Shown: positions 8,768 to 17,132 of the stretch, one piece after another
Layout: each line of letters starts with the position of its first letter
How positions within the stretch are numbered: position 1 is the first letter of the stretch
Source of the DNA: Wenzhouxiangella sp. XN24
GTDB taxonomy: Bacteria > Pseudomonadota > Gammaproteobacteria > Steroidobacterales > XN24
Assembly: GCF_011064545.1 (NCBI RefSeq)
Contig: NZ_JAAMFG010000028.1
Span: forward strand, 186,001-250,000
Length of the DNA: 64,000 nt
Direction: 5' to 3'
Made by a program: the position numbers and the translations under genes
Notes under the pieces: generated by a model
The model's database searches: none
The model's input: the letters and a program-made list of their open reading frames with translations, nothing else
What the model was told of the DNA's origin: nothing

Positions 8768-8834
8768 GATTCCGGCTTCGCTCGTGGAAAGCCACTATAC
8801 CCCATGAAAACAAGGCCCCGTGAGCGACTGCCGC

Positions 8835-8876
8835 TTGTCACCACGTGCCCGGTTGCCGGACAATTGAGCAATTGTC
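8835..8876 (+). promoter_or_regulatory. Candidate hemA promoter with palindrome over the -10
   Basis: A -35-like TTGTCA (8835-8840, 5/6 to consensus) is followed after 18 bases by GACAAT (8859-8864, 4/6). That -10 is the left arm of the perfect inverted repeat GACAATTGAGCAATTGTC (8859-8876, two 8-base arms and a 2-base centre). Its position from the -10 to about the transcription start, 28 bases before the hemA ATG, suits a repressor operator. The regulator is unknown. Confidence 0.5.
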
Positions 8877-8903
8877 TTGCCGGGCGGTCGCGCCAGTAAC
8901 CTG

Positions 8904-10160
8904 ATGTCCCTGAAAGTACTCGGTGTCAATCATCGCTCCGCCCCGGTCGAGATCCGGGAGAAGCTCGCCTTCAACCAGGACCGCCTGCCGGTGGCCCTCG
9001 GCGAACTCGTGCGGCTGCCGCAAGTCGACGAGATGCTCATTGTCTCCACCTGCAATCGCACCGAGTTCTACAGCCGCTGCGCGGACAAGGGCCTCGTCTC
9101 GCTGCGTGACTGGCTGAACGATCACCACAGCCTGGGGGATCGCGCCAACGGCTGCCTCTACCAGCTCGACAACCAGCTCGCTGTCAGCCACACCTTTACG
9201 GTCGCTTGCGGACTCGACTCGGCGGTCCTCGGCGAGCCGCAGATCCTCGGCCAGATGAAAGAGGCCTACCGCATCGCCACGGAAGTGGGCAGCGCCGGGC
9301 CCGTGCTGCACTCGCTGTTCCAGCAGGCGTTCTCGGTGGCCAAGCAGGTTCGAACGGACACCGAGATCGGCGCGAGCGCGGTGTCCGTCGCGTATGCGGC
9401 AGTCAATCTCGCGCGCCAGATCTTCGCGGATTTCGGCCAGCACTCGGCGTTGCTGGTAGGCGCGGGCGAAACCATCGAGCTGGTCGCGCAGCATCTCGCC
9501 GGGCGCGGCATCGGCAAGATCGTGATCGCCAACCGCAGCATCGCCCGGGCGCGGAATCTCGCGCAGGAACACAAGGGTTTCGCCATCGAGCTCGATGAAA
9601 TACCGAACCACCTCGCGGCGGCAGACATGGTGATCTGCTCGACGGCCAGCCCGGACGCGCTGATCACCAAGCCGATGGTGCAGGCGGCGCTGAAGGCCCG
9701 GCGGCGCAAGCCGATGTTCATGGTCGACCTGGCCGTGCCGCGCGACGTGGAAGCGGCGGTCGGGGAACTGGACGATGTCTATCTCTACACGGTGGACGAC
9801 CTGCAGGGCGTGGTGGACGACAACCTCAAGGCGCGGGAAGAAGCCGCGGCGCAGGCCCGGCGCATCATCGACGTGGAGGTCATCCGCTTCGCGCAGACCC
9901 TCAAGACGCGTGATGCGGCGCCGACCATCCGCTCGGTGAGAACCCGGGCGGAGGCGATTCGCAGCGCCGTGGATGAGCAGGCCCGGCGCATGCTGGAAGC
10001 CGGCCGCACGCCCGAAGAGGTGATGAATTTCCTTTCCCACACCCTGACCAACAAGCTGCTCCACCTGCCGAGCGTAGGCATGCGCCGGGCCGGCGAGGAA
10101 GGCGACCAGGAACTCCTGACCGCGGCGCGCCGGCTGTTCGGCCTCGAAGCCGAGGACTGA
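8904..10160 (+). CDS. hemA: Glutamyl-tRNA reductase
   Basis: This 418-residue enzyme reduces Glu-tRNA(Glu) to glutamate-1-semialdehyde, the first committed step of C5 heme synthesis. The catalytic Cys50 lies in LIVSTCNRTEFY, the N-terminal VNHRSAPVEIREKLAF is typical, and the NADPH domain carries LLVGAGETIELVA. The C-terminal dimerisation helix (NKLLHLP) is complete. The ATG at 8904 is chosen because the family begins MxLxxLGVNH; a TTG nine codons upstream would add an unconserved stretch lying on the palindrome. prfA follows with no gap, as in E. coli. Confidence 0.97.
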   Translation: MSLKVLGVNHRSAPVEIREKLAFNQDRLPVALGELVRLPQVDEMLIVSTCNRTEFYSRCADKGLVSLRDWLNDHHSLGDRANGCLYQLDNQLAVSHTFTVACGLDSAVLGEPQILGQMKEAYRIATEVGSAGPVLHSLFQQAFSVAKQVRTDTEIGASAVSVAYAAVNLARQIFADFGQHSALLVGAGETIELVAQHLAGRGIGKIVIANRSIARARNLAQEHKGFAIELDEIPNHLAAADMVICSTASPDALITKPMVQAALKARRRKPMFMVDLAVPRDVEAAVGELDDVYLYTVDDLQGVVDDNLKAREEAAAQARRIIDVEVIRFAQTLKTRDAAPTIRSVRTRAEAIRSAVDEQARRMLEAGRTPEEVMNFLSHTLTNKLLHLPSVGMRRAGEEGDQELLTAARRLFGLEAED

Positions 10161-11249
10161 TTGAAAGATTCCATTGTCACCAAGCTGGCGAACCTGGTGG
10201 AACGCCACGAGGAGGTCAGCGCACTGCTCTCCGATCCGGCGATCATCGGTGATCAGCAGCAGTTCCGTGAACTGTCGCGGGAGTACGCCAGGCTCGAGCC
10301 GTTGGTGCGGGATTACCAGGCCTGGACGCAGGCCCGCCGGGACCTGGCCGCCGCCGAGGACATGGCCGCGGACAAGGACCCCGACCTGCGCGCGCTGGCG
10401 GCCGAAGAGCGCGAGGGCGTCATGCTGCGCATCGAGCAGCTCGAGGACGTGCTCAAGAGCCACCTCGTGCCGCACGACCCGATGGACGAGGCGAACATCT
10501 TCCTCGAAATCCGTGCCGGCACGGGTGGTGACGAGGCCGCCATTTTCGCCGGCGACCTGTTCCGCATGTACTGCCGCTACGCGGAACGCGTGGGATGGAG
10601 CATCGAGATCCTGTCGGCCAGCGAGGGGGAGCACGGCGGCTACAAGGAAATCATCTCGCGCGTGAGCGGCCAGCGGGTCTACTCGCGCCTCAAGTTCGAA
10701 TCCGGCACGCACCGGGTGCAGCGGGTCCCCGAGACCGAGTCGCAGGGCCGCATACATACCTCGGCCTGCACGGTCGCCGTGCTCCCCGAACCCGAGGAGA
10801 TGGAAGCGATCGAGATCAACCCTGCCGACCTTCGCGTGGACACTTACCGCGCGTCGGGGGCCGGCGGGCAGCACGTCAACAAGACGGATTCCGCCGTGCG
10901 CCTGACGCATCTCCCCACCGGGATCGTCGTGGAATGCCAGGACGAGCGCTCCCAGCACAAGAACCGCGCCCGCGCCATGGCGCTGCTGAGCGCGAGGCTG
11001 GTCGATGCGGAACGTTCCCGGCGGGCCGCGGCGCAGGCGCAGAACCGCCGCCTGCAGGTCGGCTCCGGCGATCGTTCGGAGCGCATCCGGACCTACAATT
11101 TTCCCCAGGGCCGGATCACCGACCACCGCATCAATCTCACGCTTTACCGCCTTGAAGACACCCTCGCCGGCGACCTCGACGCCTTGCTCGAGCCGCTGGC
11201 CAGCGAGTACCAGGCGGACCAGCTCGCTGCACTCTCAGAGCAGGCCTGA
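10161..11249 (+). CDS. prfA: Peptide chain release factor 1
   Basis: This is a 362-residue class I release factor recognising UAA and UAG. The tripeptide anticodon region is PET (190-192, the RF1 PxT pattern) and the catalytic GGQ lies at 235-237 in [10 protein letters not shown]. The start is TTG at 10161, directly abutting the hemA TGA; the deduced N-terminus [19 protein letters not shown] aligns end-to-end with E. coli RF1, supporting this unusual start. prmC, which methylates the GGQ glutamine, lies apart at 15512 rather than next to prfA. Confidence 0.97.
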   Translation: MKDSIVTKLANLVERHEEVSALLSDPAIIGDQQQFRELSREYARLEPLVRDYQAWTQARRDLAAAEDMAADKDPDLRALAAEEREGVMLRIEQLEDVLKSHLVPHDPMDEANIFLEIRAGTGGDEAAIFAGDLFRMYCRYAERVGWSIEILSASEGEHGGYKEIISRVSGQRVYSRLKFESGTHRVQRVPETESQGRIHTSACTVAVLPEPEEMEAIEINPADLRVDTYRASGAGGQHVNKTDSAVRLTHLPTGIVVECQDERSQHKNRARAMALLSARLVDAERSRRAAAQAQNRRLQVGSGDRSERIRTYNFPQGRITDHRINLTLYRLEDTLAGDLDALLEPLASEYQADQLAALSEQA

Positions 11250-11261
11250 AGGAACCACCGC

Positions 11262-12266
11262 ATGCAAGCAGTCAACAGCGTCATCGAGGCGATCGGCAAC
11301 ACGCCCCTGATCCGGCTGCGCGGCCCGTCGGATGAGACCGGTTGCGAGATCCTCGGCAAGGCCGAGTTCATGAACCCCGGCGGTTCGGTGAAAGACCGCG
11401 CTGCGCTCGGTATCGTGCGCGACGCCGAAGCCCGGGGCAGCCTCAGGCCCGGCGGCGTGATCGTGGAAGGCACGGCAGGCAATACCGGCATCGGCCTGGC
11501 GATGGTCGGCAATGCGCTCGGCTATCGCACCGTGATCGTGATGCCGGAAACCCAGAGCCAGGAGAAGATCGACACCCTCAAGGCCTACGGCGCGGAAGTG
11601 CGCCTCGTGCCGGCCGTGCCATACAAGAACCCGGAGAACTACGTGCACGTCTCGGGACGGATCGCCACGGCATTGCGGGAGAGCGAGCCGAACGGCGCCC
11701 TGTGGGCCAACCAGTTCGACAACACGGCGAACTACGCATTCCATCTCGCCACCACCGGACCCGAGATATGGACCCAGACGGGGGGGCGGATCGACGGCTT
11801 CATCTGCGCCGTCGGCACCGGGGGCACGCTTGCGGGTGTCGGGCGGGCTCTCAAGGCCCGCAACGAAGGCGTACGTATCGGTCTCTCGGACCCCACCGGT
11901 TCGGCCCTGTACGCGCATTTCACGCGTGGCGAACTCAAGGCCGAAGGCAACTCCATCACCGAGGGCATCGGCAACGGCCGGATCACGAAGAACATCGCCG
12001 AGGCGGTCGTGGATCACGCCTTCCAGGTACCGGACTCGGAGTCCATCCCGCTCGTGTTCCGCCTGTTGCAGGAGGAAGGGCTTTTGCTCGGCGGCTCCAG
12101 CGGCGTGAACGTCGCCGGCGCGATGCGCCTGGCGCGCGAACTCGGGCCCGGCCACACCATCGTGACCATCCTGTGCGATTCCGGCCTGCGTTACCGCCAG
12201 CGGCTGTTCAACCCGGCCTTTCTCGCATCGAAAGGACTGCCGGTGCCGGCGTTCCTCGAAACCTGA
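11262..12266 (+). CDS. cysK: Cysteine synthase (O-acetylserine sulfhydrylase)
   Basis: This is a 334-residue fold-type II PLP enzyme. Lys44 in NPGGSVKDR binds [14 protein letters not shown] is the substrate loop, and [10 protein letters not shown] is the phosphate-binding loop. It would make cysteine from O-acetylserine and sulfide. It has no CBS domains, unlike the beta-synthase at 14031. The subtype is uncertain: sequence features such as the [16 protein letters not shown] insert resemble a CysK branch seen in alphaproteobacteria and fungi. It starts 12 bases after prfA with an AAGGA upstream. Confidence 0.88.
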   Translation: MQAVNSVIEAIGNTPLIRLRGPSDETGCEILGKAEFMNPGGSVKDRAALGIVRDAEARGSLRPGGVIVEGTAGNTGIGLAMVGNALGYRTVIVMPETQSQEKIDTLKAYGAEVRLVPAVPYKNPENYVHVSGRIATALRESEPNGALWANQFDNTANYAFHLATTGPEIWTQTGGRIDGFICAVGTGGTLAGVGRALKARNEGVRIGLSDPTGSALYAHFTRGELKAEGNSITEGIGNGRITKNIAEAVVDHAFQVPDSESIPLVFRLLQEEGLLLGGSSGVNVAGAMRLARELGPGHTIVTILCDSGLRYRQRLFNPAFLASKGLPVPAFLET

Positions 12267-12291
12267 GGAATCGCCGGCCGCCGGTCATGGC

Positions 12292-12684
12292 TCAGCTCGC
12301 CTTGTCGAGCAGGCTCCGGGCGCTGTCGGGGAGACGCACCTTCAACCAGTCGAAATTCAGCTTCGTCGGGTTGTCGATGTACTTCTGCGGCTCGTCCACA
12401 ACCGACTGCAGGTAGTCTTTCGAGACCTTCCACTCGGTGTCGTGCTCGGACTTGCCTCGCGCGTACAGCTCGATCTTGCCGTCGAGGTAACGCACCGTGA
12501 AGTAGTCGAAAGGCTTGTCCGGGTCCTCGGCGTAGATCTCGACACCCGCCTTGTGGCCGTTGAGCGTCTTGTCCGCCGCCGAGATCAGCGTGCCGATCAC
12601 CTTGCTGTCGCGGTTCTTCTCCAGCGCCTCGTTCGTGACGTCCAGGGTGCCCTTGAAGAGGTCGTAGATGTTCTTGTCGGCCAT
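12292..12684 (-). CDS. Conserved small protein of unknown function
   Basis: This is a 130-residue soluble protein with no signal peptide or membrane helix, convergent with cysK. The ATG at 12684 has an ideal AAGGAGG six bases upstream, so it is preferred over a longer frame starting at 12732. The sequence is charged, with a helix-rich N-terminal half (YDLFKGTLDVTNEALEKN) and a strand-rich centre (FDYFTVRYLDGKIELYARG). The centre vaguely recalls SCP2-like lipid-binding folds, but I do not recognise the family and assign no function. Confidence 0.7.
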   Translation of the reverse strand: MADKNIYDLFKGTLDVTNEALEKNRDSKVIGTLISAADKTLNGHKAGVEIYAEDPDKPFDYFTVRYLDGKIELYARGKSEHDTEWKVSKDYLQSVVDEPQKYIDNPTKLNFDWLKVRLPDSARSLLDKAS

Positions 12685-12812
12685 TGCTTGCCTCCTTGCC
12701 GGCGATGCGGCGTGTGGATCGTTAAGTCTCACCAGGAGAGGTGCAATCCGCGTGCCATGCGCCGCAGACCGTCGATGCTGGCGCCGGCGCCCCCCAATGC
12801 GACCTGCCGAGG

Positions 12813-12839
12813 AAAAAACTTCCTTTGCAGAGGAAGTTT
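12813..12839 (-). terminator. Intrinsic terminator of the cystathionine genes
   Basis: On the minus strand, AAACTTCCT and AGGAAGTTT form a perfect 9-bp stem around a 6-base loop, running straight into a six-T tract (AGGAAGTTTTTT). It lies about 30 bases past the stop of the cystathionine gamma-lyase/synthase gene, making it the clearest rho-independent terminator in the window. It is notably AT-rich against its surroundings. Confidence 0.88.
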
Positions 12840-12868
12840 CTGCTGTGAGAACCGGTGGTCGGCGGGGG

Positions 12869-14041
12869 TCAGGCGCCGGCGGCGGCGAGCGCCTGCTCGA
12901 GATCCGCCAGCAGGTCGTCGGACTCCTCGATGCCGACAGACAAGCGGATCAGGGTGTCGCTGATGCCGAGCCGCCCGCGCGTCTCCGCCGGCACGGAGGC
13001 GTGCGTCATGATCGCCGGGTGGTTGACCAGGCTCTCCACGCCACCGAGGCTCTCGGCGAGCGTGAACAGCCGGCAGTTCTCGAGGAATGTCCGAGCGGCC
13101 GGCAGCCCCCCCGAGATATCGAAACTGACGATCCCCCCGCCCCCGGCCATCTGTCGCCGCGCGAGCGCCTGTTGCGGATGGGATTCCAGCCATGGGTAGA
13201 GGACCCGCGTCACGCCACGACGACCCTCGAGCCAGCGGGCCACGGCCAGGCCGTTCTCGTTGTGCCGCGCCATGCGCAACTCGAGCGTCTTTACGCCGCG
13301 CAATGCCAGGAAGCTGTCGAACGGCCCGGCCACCGCGCCGATCGAGTTCTGCAGGAAGCCGAGCTGTTCAGCGAGCGCCTCATCGCGCACCACCACGACA
13401 CCACCGACGACGTCTGAATGGCCGTTGAGGTACTTGGTCGCGGAATGCATGACGATGTCGGCGCCGAGCGTCAACGGCCGCTGGCCCCAGGGGCTGGCAA
13501 AGGTGTTGTCCACCACCACGATGGCGCCATGCGCACGGGCGCGTGCGGCGACAGCCTCGATATCGACCAGCTTGAGCATCGGGTTGGTGGGTGTCTCGAT
13601 CCACACCATGCGCGTGTCCTCGCGCAACGCCTCTTCGAGAGCGTCCGGCGCGGAGAGATCCGCATAGCTCACCCGCAGGCCGGCGCTGCGCGCCCTGACG
13701 CGGTTGAACAGGCGACCCGTGCCGCCGTAGAGATCGTCCATGGCCACCACGTGACTGCCCGCGTCCAGCAACTCGAGCAGCGTGGCGATCGCCGCCATGC
13801 CCGAGGCGAAAGCGAAACCGTGAGTGCCGTCCTCGAGATCGGCGATGCACCGCTCCCACGCCATCCGGGTCGGATTCTGCGTGCGGGAGTACTCGTAGCC
13901 CTGGTGCACACCGGGACTCGACTGCGCATATGTCGAGGTGGCGTAGATGGGCTGCATGACGGCGCCCGTCGAGGGGTCCACCGACTGGCCGGCGTGGATC
14001 GCGCGTGTGCCGAAGGCGTCCCGGCCTGTCTTACTGGTCAT
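12869..14041 (-). CDS. Cystathionine gamma-lyase / gamma-synthase family PLP enzyme
   Basis: This 390-residue Cys/Met-metabolism PLP enzyme carries the PLP lysine at Lys203 in HSATKYLNGHSDVVGG. The YSRTQNPTR motif (51-59) contributes phosphate-binding residues from the neighbouring subunit, and SLGGVESL near the C-terminus is conserved. Gamma-lyase, gamma-synthase and some beta-lyases share these motifs. The directly coupled cystathionine beta-synthase (11-base overlap) argues for gamma-lyase, i.e. reverse transsulfuration from homocysteine to cysteine. A strong terminator follows. Confidence 0.88.
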   Translation of the reverse strand: MTSKTGRDAFGTRAIHAGQSVDPSTGAVMQPIYATSTYAQSSPGVHQGYEYSRTQNPTRMAWERCIADLEDGTHGFAFASGMAAIATLLELLDAGSHVVAMDDLYGGTGRLFNRVRARSAGLRVSYADLSAPDALEEALREDTRMVWIETPTNPMLKLVDIEAVAARARAHGAIVVVDNTFASPWGQRPLTLGADIVMHSATKYLNGHSDVVGGVVVVRDEALAEQLGFLQNSIGAVAGPFDSFLALRGVKTLELRMARHNENGLAVARWLEGRRGVTRVLYPWLESHPQQALARRQMAGGGGIVSFDISGGLPAARTFLENCRLFTLAESLGGVESLVNHPAIMTHASVPAETRGRLGISDTLIRLSVGIEESDDLLADLEQALAAAGA

Positions 14042-15419
14042 TGGGTTCCCTCTGGTGCAGCCGGCGCAGGTAATTCAATACGTCCGAGCGGGTGATAAGG
14101 CCGAGAAAGCGCGTGCCATCCTCCTCGGTGACCGCGGCGTAGGAGTCGCCGTGCAGCAAGGCCACGAGATTGTCGAGCGACGTCGACTTGTCCACTTTCA
14201 GAAAACGTGTCCGCATGGCGAAACTGACCGGCTTCGACATCAGCGCGGGATGGCCGAAAGCGACGCGAATGATGTCGTCCTCGGTGATCACGCCGACCAG
14301 CTGGTCTGCGTCCATGACCGGCAACTGAGAGAAACCGGCGTTCCGCAGACGATTGTGCGCAGTGGTGATCACGTCGTCGGCGCTCACCGTGATGGTGGCG
14401 CGATGCTCATGCGGCCGGCCGATGAGATCGCGCAGATCGCCGAATTCCTCGCGCTGGATGAAGCCCTGGTCTTCCATCCAGAAATCGTTGTACAGCTTCG
14501 ACAGGTACTTGTTGCCGGTATCGCAGGCGAACGCGACGACCCGCTTGGGCGTGGTCTGCTCGCGACAATAGCGCAGCGCGGCCGCCAGCAGCGTGCCGGA
14601 CGACGAGCCGGCGAGAATGCCCTCGCTGCGCAGCAATTCCCGCGCCATGGAAAACGATTCGGCGTCGCCGATCGTATAGGCGGCCCGCACCATCGAAAGG
14701 TCGGCGATGTCCGGAATGAAGTCTTCGCCGATTCCTTCCACCAGCCAGCTGCCGCCCTTCCCCATGGTCCCGCTGCGGATGTACTCCGCGAGAATCGAAC
14801 CCTCCGGGTCGGCCAGCACGAATTCCAGCTCCGGCGCCACGTCGCGGAAAAACCGGGTCATGCCGGAAATCGTCCCGCTGGAACCGACACCGACGACGAT
14901 GGCATCGACGTCCTGCTCCATCTGCTCCCATATTTCCGGTCCGGTCGTCTGTTCGTGGGCGGCCGGGTTGTCGGGATTGCCGAACTGGTTGACGTAGTAG
15001 CCGCCGCGTTCCTCCGCGATGCGCTGCGCGAGATCCTGGTAATACTCGGGGTGGCCCTTGCCGACATCGGAACGCGTCAGGACGATCTCGGCGCCCATCG
15101 CCCGCAGGTTGAAGATCTTTTCCTGGCTCATCTTGTCGGGCAGCACGAGCACCAGCCGGTAGCCCTTCTGCGATGCCGCCAGCGCCAGGCCGATGCCCGT
15201 GTTGCCGGCCGTCGCTTCCACCAGGAGGTCGCCCGGGCGGATGTCGCCGCGCCTCTCGGCTTCGGCAATCATCGAGATCCCGATGCGGTCCTTGATGGAG
15301 CCGCCGGGATTCATGAGCTCGAGCTTGAGGAACAGACGGCAGGGGCCCGTATCGATCCGGGTGACCTCGAGCATCGGCGTCGCGCCGACCATCTCGAGCA
15401 CGTTCTGGTAGATCCTCAT
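14031..15419 (-). CDS. Cystathionine beta-synthase
   Basis: This 462-residue enzyme joins serine and homocysteine to give cystathionine. The N-terminal fold-type II PLP domain (about 1-320) has Lys43 in NPGGSIKDR, the [12 protein letters not shown] loop and VGVGSSGTISGM. Two C-terminal CBS motifs (about 335-455, e.g. FSQLPVMDADQLVGVITEDDII) form a Bateman module that probably binds an adenosyl ligand. No heme-binding N-terminal extension is present. It is first in a two-gene operon and overlaps the lyase gene by 11 bases. It diverges from prmC. Confidence 0.93.
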   Translation of the reverse strand: MRIYQNVLEMVGATPMLEVTRIDTGPCRLFLKLELMNPGGSIKDRIGISMIAEAERRGDIRPGDLLVEATAGNTGIGLALAASQKGYRLVLVLPDKMSQEKIFNLRAMGAEIVLTRSDVGKGHPEYYQDLAQRIAEERGGYYVNQFGNPDNPAAHEQTTGPEIWEQMEQDVDAIVVGVGSSGTISGMTRFFRDVAPELEFVLADPEGSILAEYIRSGTMGKGGSWLVEGIGEDFIPDIADLSMVRAAYTIGDAESFSMARELLRSEGILAGSSSGTLLAAALRYCREQTTPKRVVAFACDTGNKYLSKLYNDFWMEDQGFIQREEFGDLRDLIGRPHEHRATITVSADDVITTAHNRLRNAGFSQLPVMDADQLVGVITEDDIIRVAFGHPALMSKPVSFAMRTRFLKVDKSTSLDNLVALLHGDSYAAVTEEDGTRFLGLITRSDVLNYLRRLHQREPNDQ

Positions 15420-15511
15420 CGTTCCTCCACGCCCGTCTTTGGGGGGCGCGGTATCGCGCGCCCGGCAGGCTGCGCGTATTCTACACCCCAGACTCCAGGA
15501 CCAGACCGGGC

Positions 15512-16372
15512 ATGGCCGACGAAGATTTCAACCACTCCATCAAGCAATACCTCGACGACGGCACCGCCATCCTGCGTGGCGTCAGCGAGAGCCCGCGGCT
15601 CGAAGCCGAATTGCTCATGGGCCTGGTATTCCGCAAGCCGCGCAGTTTTCTGCTGACCTGGCCGGAGCGCCTGCTGAGCGAAGCCGAGGCGCAGCACTAC
15701 GAGACTTTGCTGCGGCGACGCTTTTCCGGGGAACCGATCGCCTACATGACGGGGCTCAGGGAATTCTGGTCGATGCCGCTGAAGGTGACGCCGGAAGTCC
15801 TGATCCCGCGTCCCGAAACCGAGCTCCTCGTCGAGAAAGCCCTGTTGCGCCTGCCAAGCGACGAGGAAGTCCGCGTGCTCGATCTCGGCGCCGGCTCGGG
15901 GGCGGCCTCACTGGCCATCGCCCGCGAGCGCCCGCGCGCCACGGTCGTCGGAATCGATATTTCCGAGGCCGCGCTCAACGTGGCGCGCCTGAATGCAAAA
16001 CTGCAGAAGCTGGACAATGTCGAGTTCCGCGAGAGCGACTGGTTCGATGCGGTGCGCGGCGAGAAATTCCATGTCGTCATCGGCAACCCGCCCTACGTGG
16101 CCGAGGACGACCCGCACCTTGCGCGGGGCGACGCCCGCTTCGAGCCGCGCCTCGCGCTCGACGCCGGGCCGGCAGGGATGGACTGCCTGCGGGCCATCGT
16201 GGACCGCGCGCACAACTACATCGTCCGCCAGGGCTGGCTGTTGCTGGAACATGGCGGCAGCCAGCACCTGCCCCTGCGCCGGCTCCTCGAGGCCCAGCAC
16301 TACCATGACATCACCGTCCACAAGGACCTCGCGGGACACGACCGGGTGACCGAATGCCGTTTCGTCGAGTGA
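15512..16372 (+). CDS. prmC: Release factor glutamine methyltransferase
   Basis: This 286-residue enzyme methylates the GGQ glutamine of RF1 and RF2. The N-terminal helical substrate domain (about 1-85) precedes a Rossmann methyltransferase domain with DLGAGSG at 124-130 (AdoMet binding) and the catalytic NPPY at 192-195. IPRPETELLVEKAL is a PrmC signature. It is separated from prfA by about 4 kb, whereas many gammaproteobacteria keep hemA-prfA-prmC together; the intervening cysteine/cystathionine block may be an insertion into that order. Confidence 0.95.
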   Translation: MADEDFNHSIKQYLDDGTAILRGVSESPRLEAELLMGLVFRKPRSFLLTWPERLLSEAEAQHYETLLRRRFSGEPIAYMTGLREFWSMPLKVTPEVLIPRPETELLVEKALLRLPSDEEVRVLDLGAGSGAASLAIARERPRATVVGIDISEAALNVARLNAKLQKLDNVEFRESDWFDAVRGEKFHVVIGNPPYVAEDDPHLARGDARFEPRLALDAGPAGMDCLRAIVDRAHNYIVRQGWLLLEHGGSQHLPLRRLLEAQHYHDITVHKDLAGHDRVTECRFVE

Positions 16373-16382
16373 GGGTGAGGGC

Positions 16383-17132
16383 TTGAGCACGGATCGTTAT
16401 GCAAGGCACCTCGCGCTCGCCGGTTTCGGCCCCGCCGAGCAGGCCCGCCTCAGGGCGGCGACCGCGCTGGTGATCGGCGCCGGCGGGCTCGGTTCGCCGG
16501 TGTTGCTCTACCTCGCCGCCGCCGGCATCGGCCGCCTCGTGGTGAGCGACTTCGACACGGTGGACGTGACCAACCTGCAGCGCCAGGTGCTGTTCAACGC
16601 CGCGGACGTCGGGCGGCCCAAGGCCGAGGCCGCCGCAGCGCACCTGCGGGAACTCAACCCGGAAACGGCGGTCTCTGTGGTGGACCGCCGGCTGCTCGGC
16701 GACGAACTCCTGGCGGCGGTGGCGGCGGCGGACGTGGTGCTGGACTGTTGCGACAACTTCGGCACGCGCTTCGCCTTGAATCTCGCCTGCGTGCAGGCGC
16801 GCAAGCCGCTGGTGTCGGGCGCGGCGATTCGATTCGAGGGCCAGCTGGCGGTGTTCCGTCTCGACCGGCCCGGCGAGGCTTGTTACCGCTGCCTGTGGCA
16901 GGAAGAAGCTGAGGAACTCGAAAGCTGCCGCGGCAACGGCGTGCTCGGGCCTGTCCCCGGCGTGATCGGCAGCCTGATGGCCGTCGAGGCGCTCAAAATC
17001 GCGAGCGGCTGCGCGCCGTCCGCGGACGGCAAGCTGGTCTTGTACGACGCCATCGGGAACGACTGGCGCCAGTTGAAACTGGAACGCGATCCCGCGTGTG
17101 CGGCCTGTGGAACGGACGCATCGGAACAATGA
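16383..17132 (+). CDS. MoeB/ThiF-type ubiquitin-like activating (adenylyltransferase) enzyme
   Basis: This 249-residue E1-like enzyme adenylates the C-terminus of a small sulfur-carrier protein (MoaD or ThiS). The ATP loop GAGGLGSP lies at 32-39, the zinc ligands are Cys167/170 and Cys239/242, and a ThiF-like catalytic Cys182 sits in SCRGNGVLGP. MoeB and ThiF cannot be told apart without the partner; neither moaD nor thiS is in the window. The start is TTG at 16383 with GAGGGTGAGG upstream. It follows prmC by 10 bases, a common gammaproteobacterial neighbour pair. Confidence 0.88.
   Translation: MSTDRYARHLALAGFGPAEQARLRAATALVIGAGGLGSPVLLYLAAAGIGRLVVSDFDTVDVTNLQRQVLFNAADVGRPKAEAAAAHLRELNPETAVSVVDRRLLGDELLAAVAAADVVLDCCDNFGTRFALNLACVQARKPLVSGAAIRFEGQLAVFRLDRPGEACYRCLWQEEAEELESCRGNGVLGPVPGVIGSLMAVEALKIASGCAPSADGKLVLYDAIGNDWRQLKLERDPACAACGTDASEQ

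Noticed and set aside
8838-11126. A 762-codon open frame on the minus strand opposite hemA and prfA.
   Set aside because: hemA and prfA match their families end to end. The antisense frame has no recognisable motif and no ribosome-binding site.
12686-12732. Upstream extension of the small unknown gene at 12292.
   Set aside because: The extension (MRLNDPHAASPARRQA) is unstructured, and the internal ATG at 12684 has an ideal Shine-Dalgarno.
12813-12839. AT-rich hairpin considered as an operator for the small gene at 12292.
   Set aside because: Its minus-strand T-tract and position just after the cystathionine gene stop fit an intrinsic terminator better.
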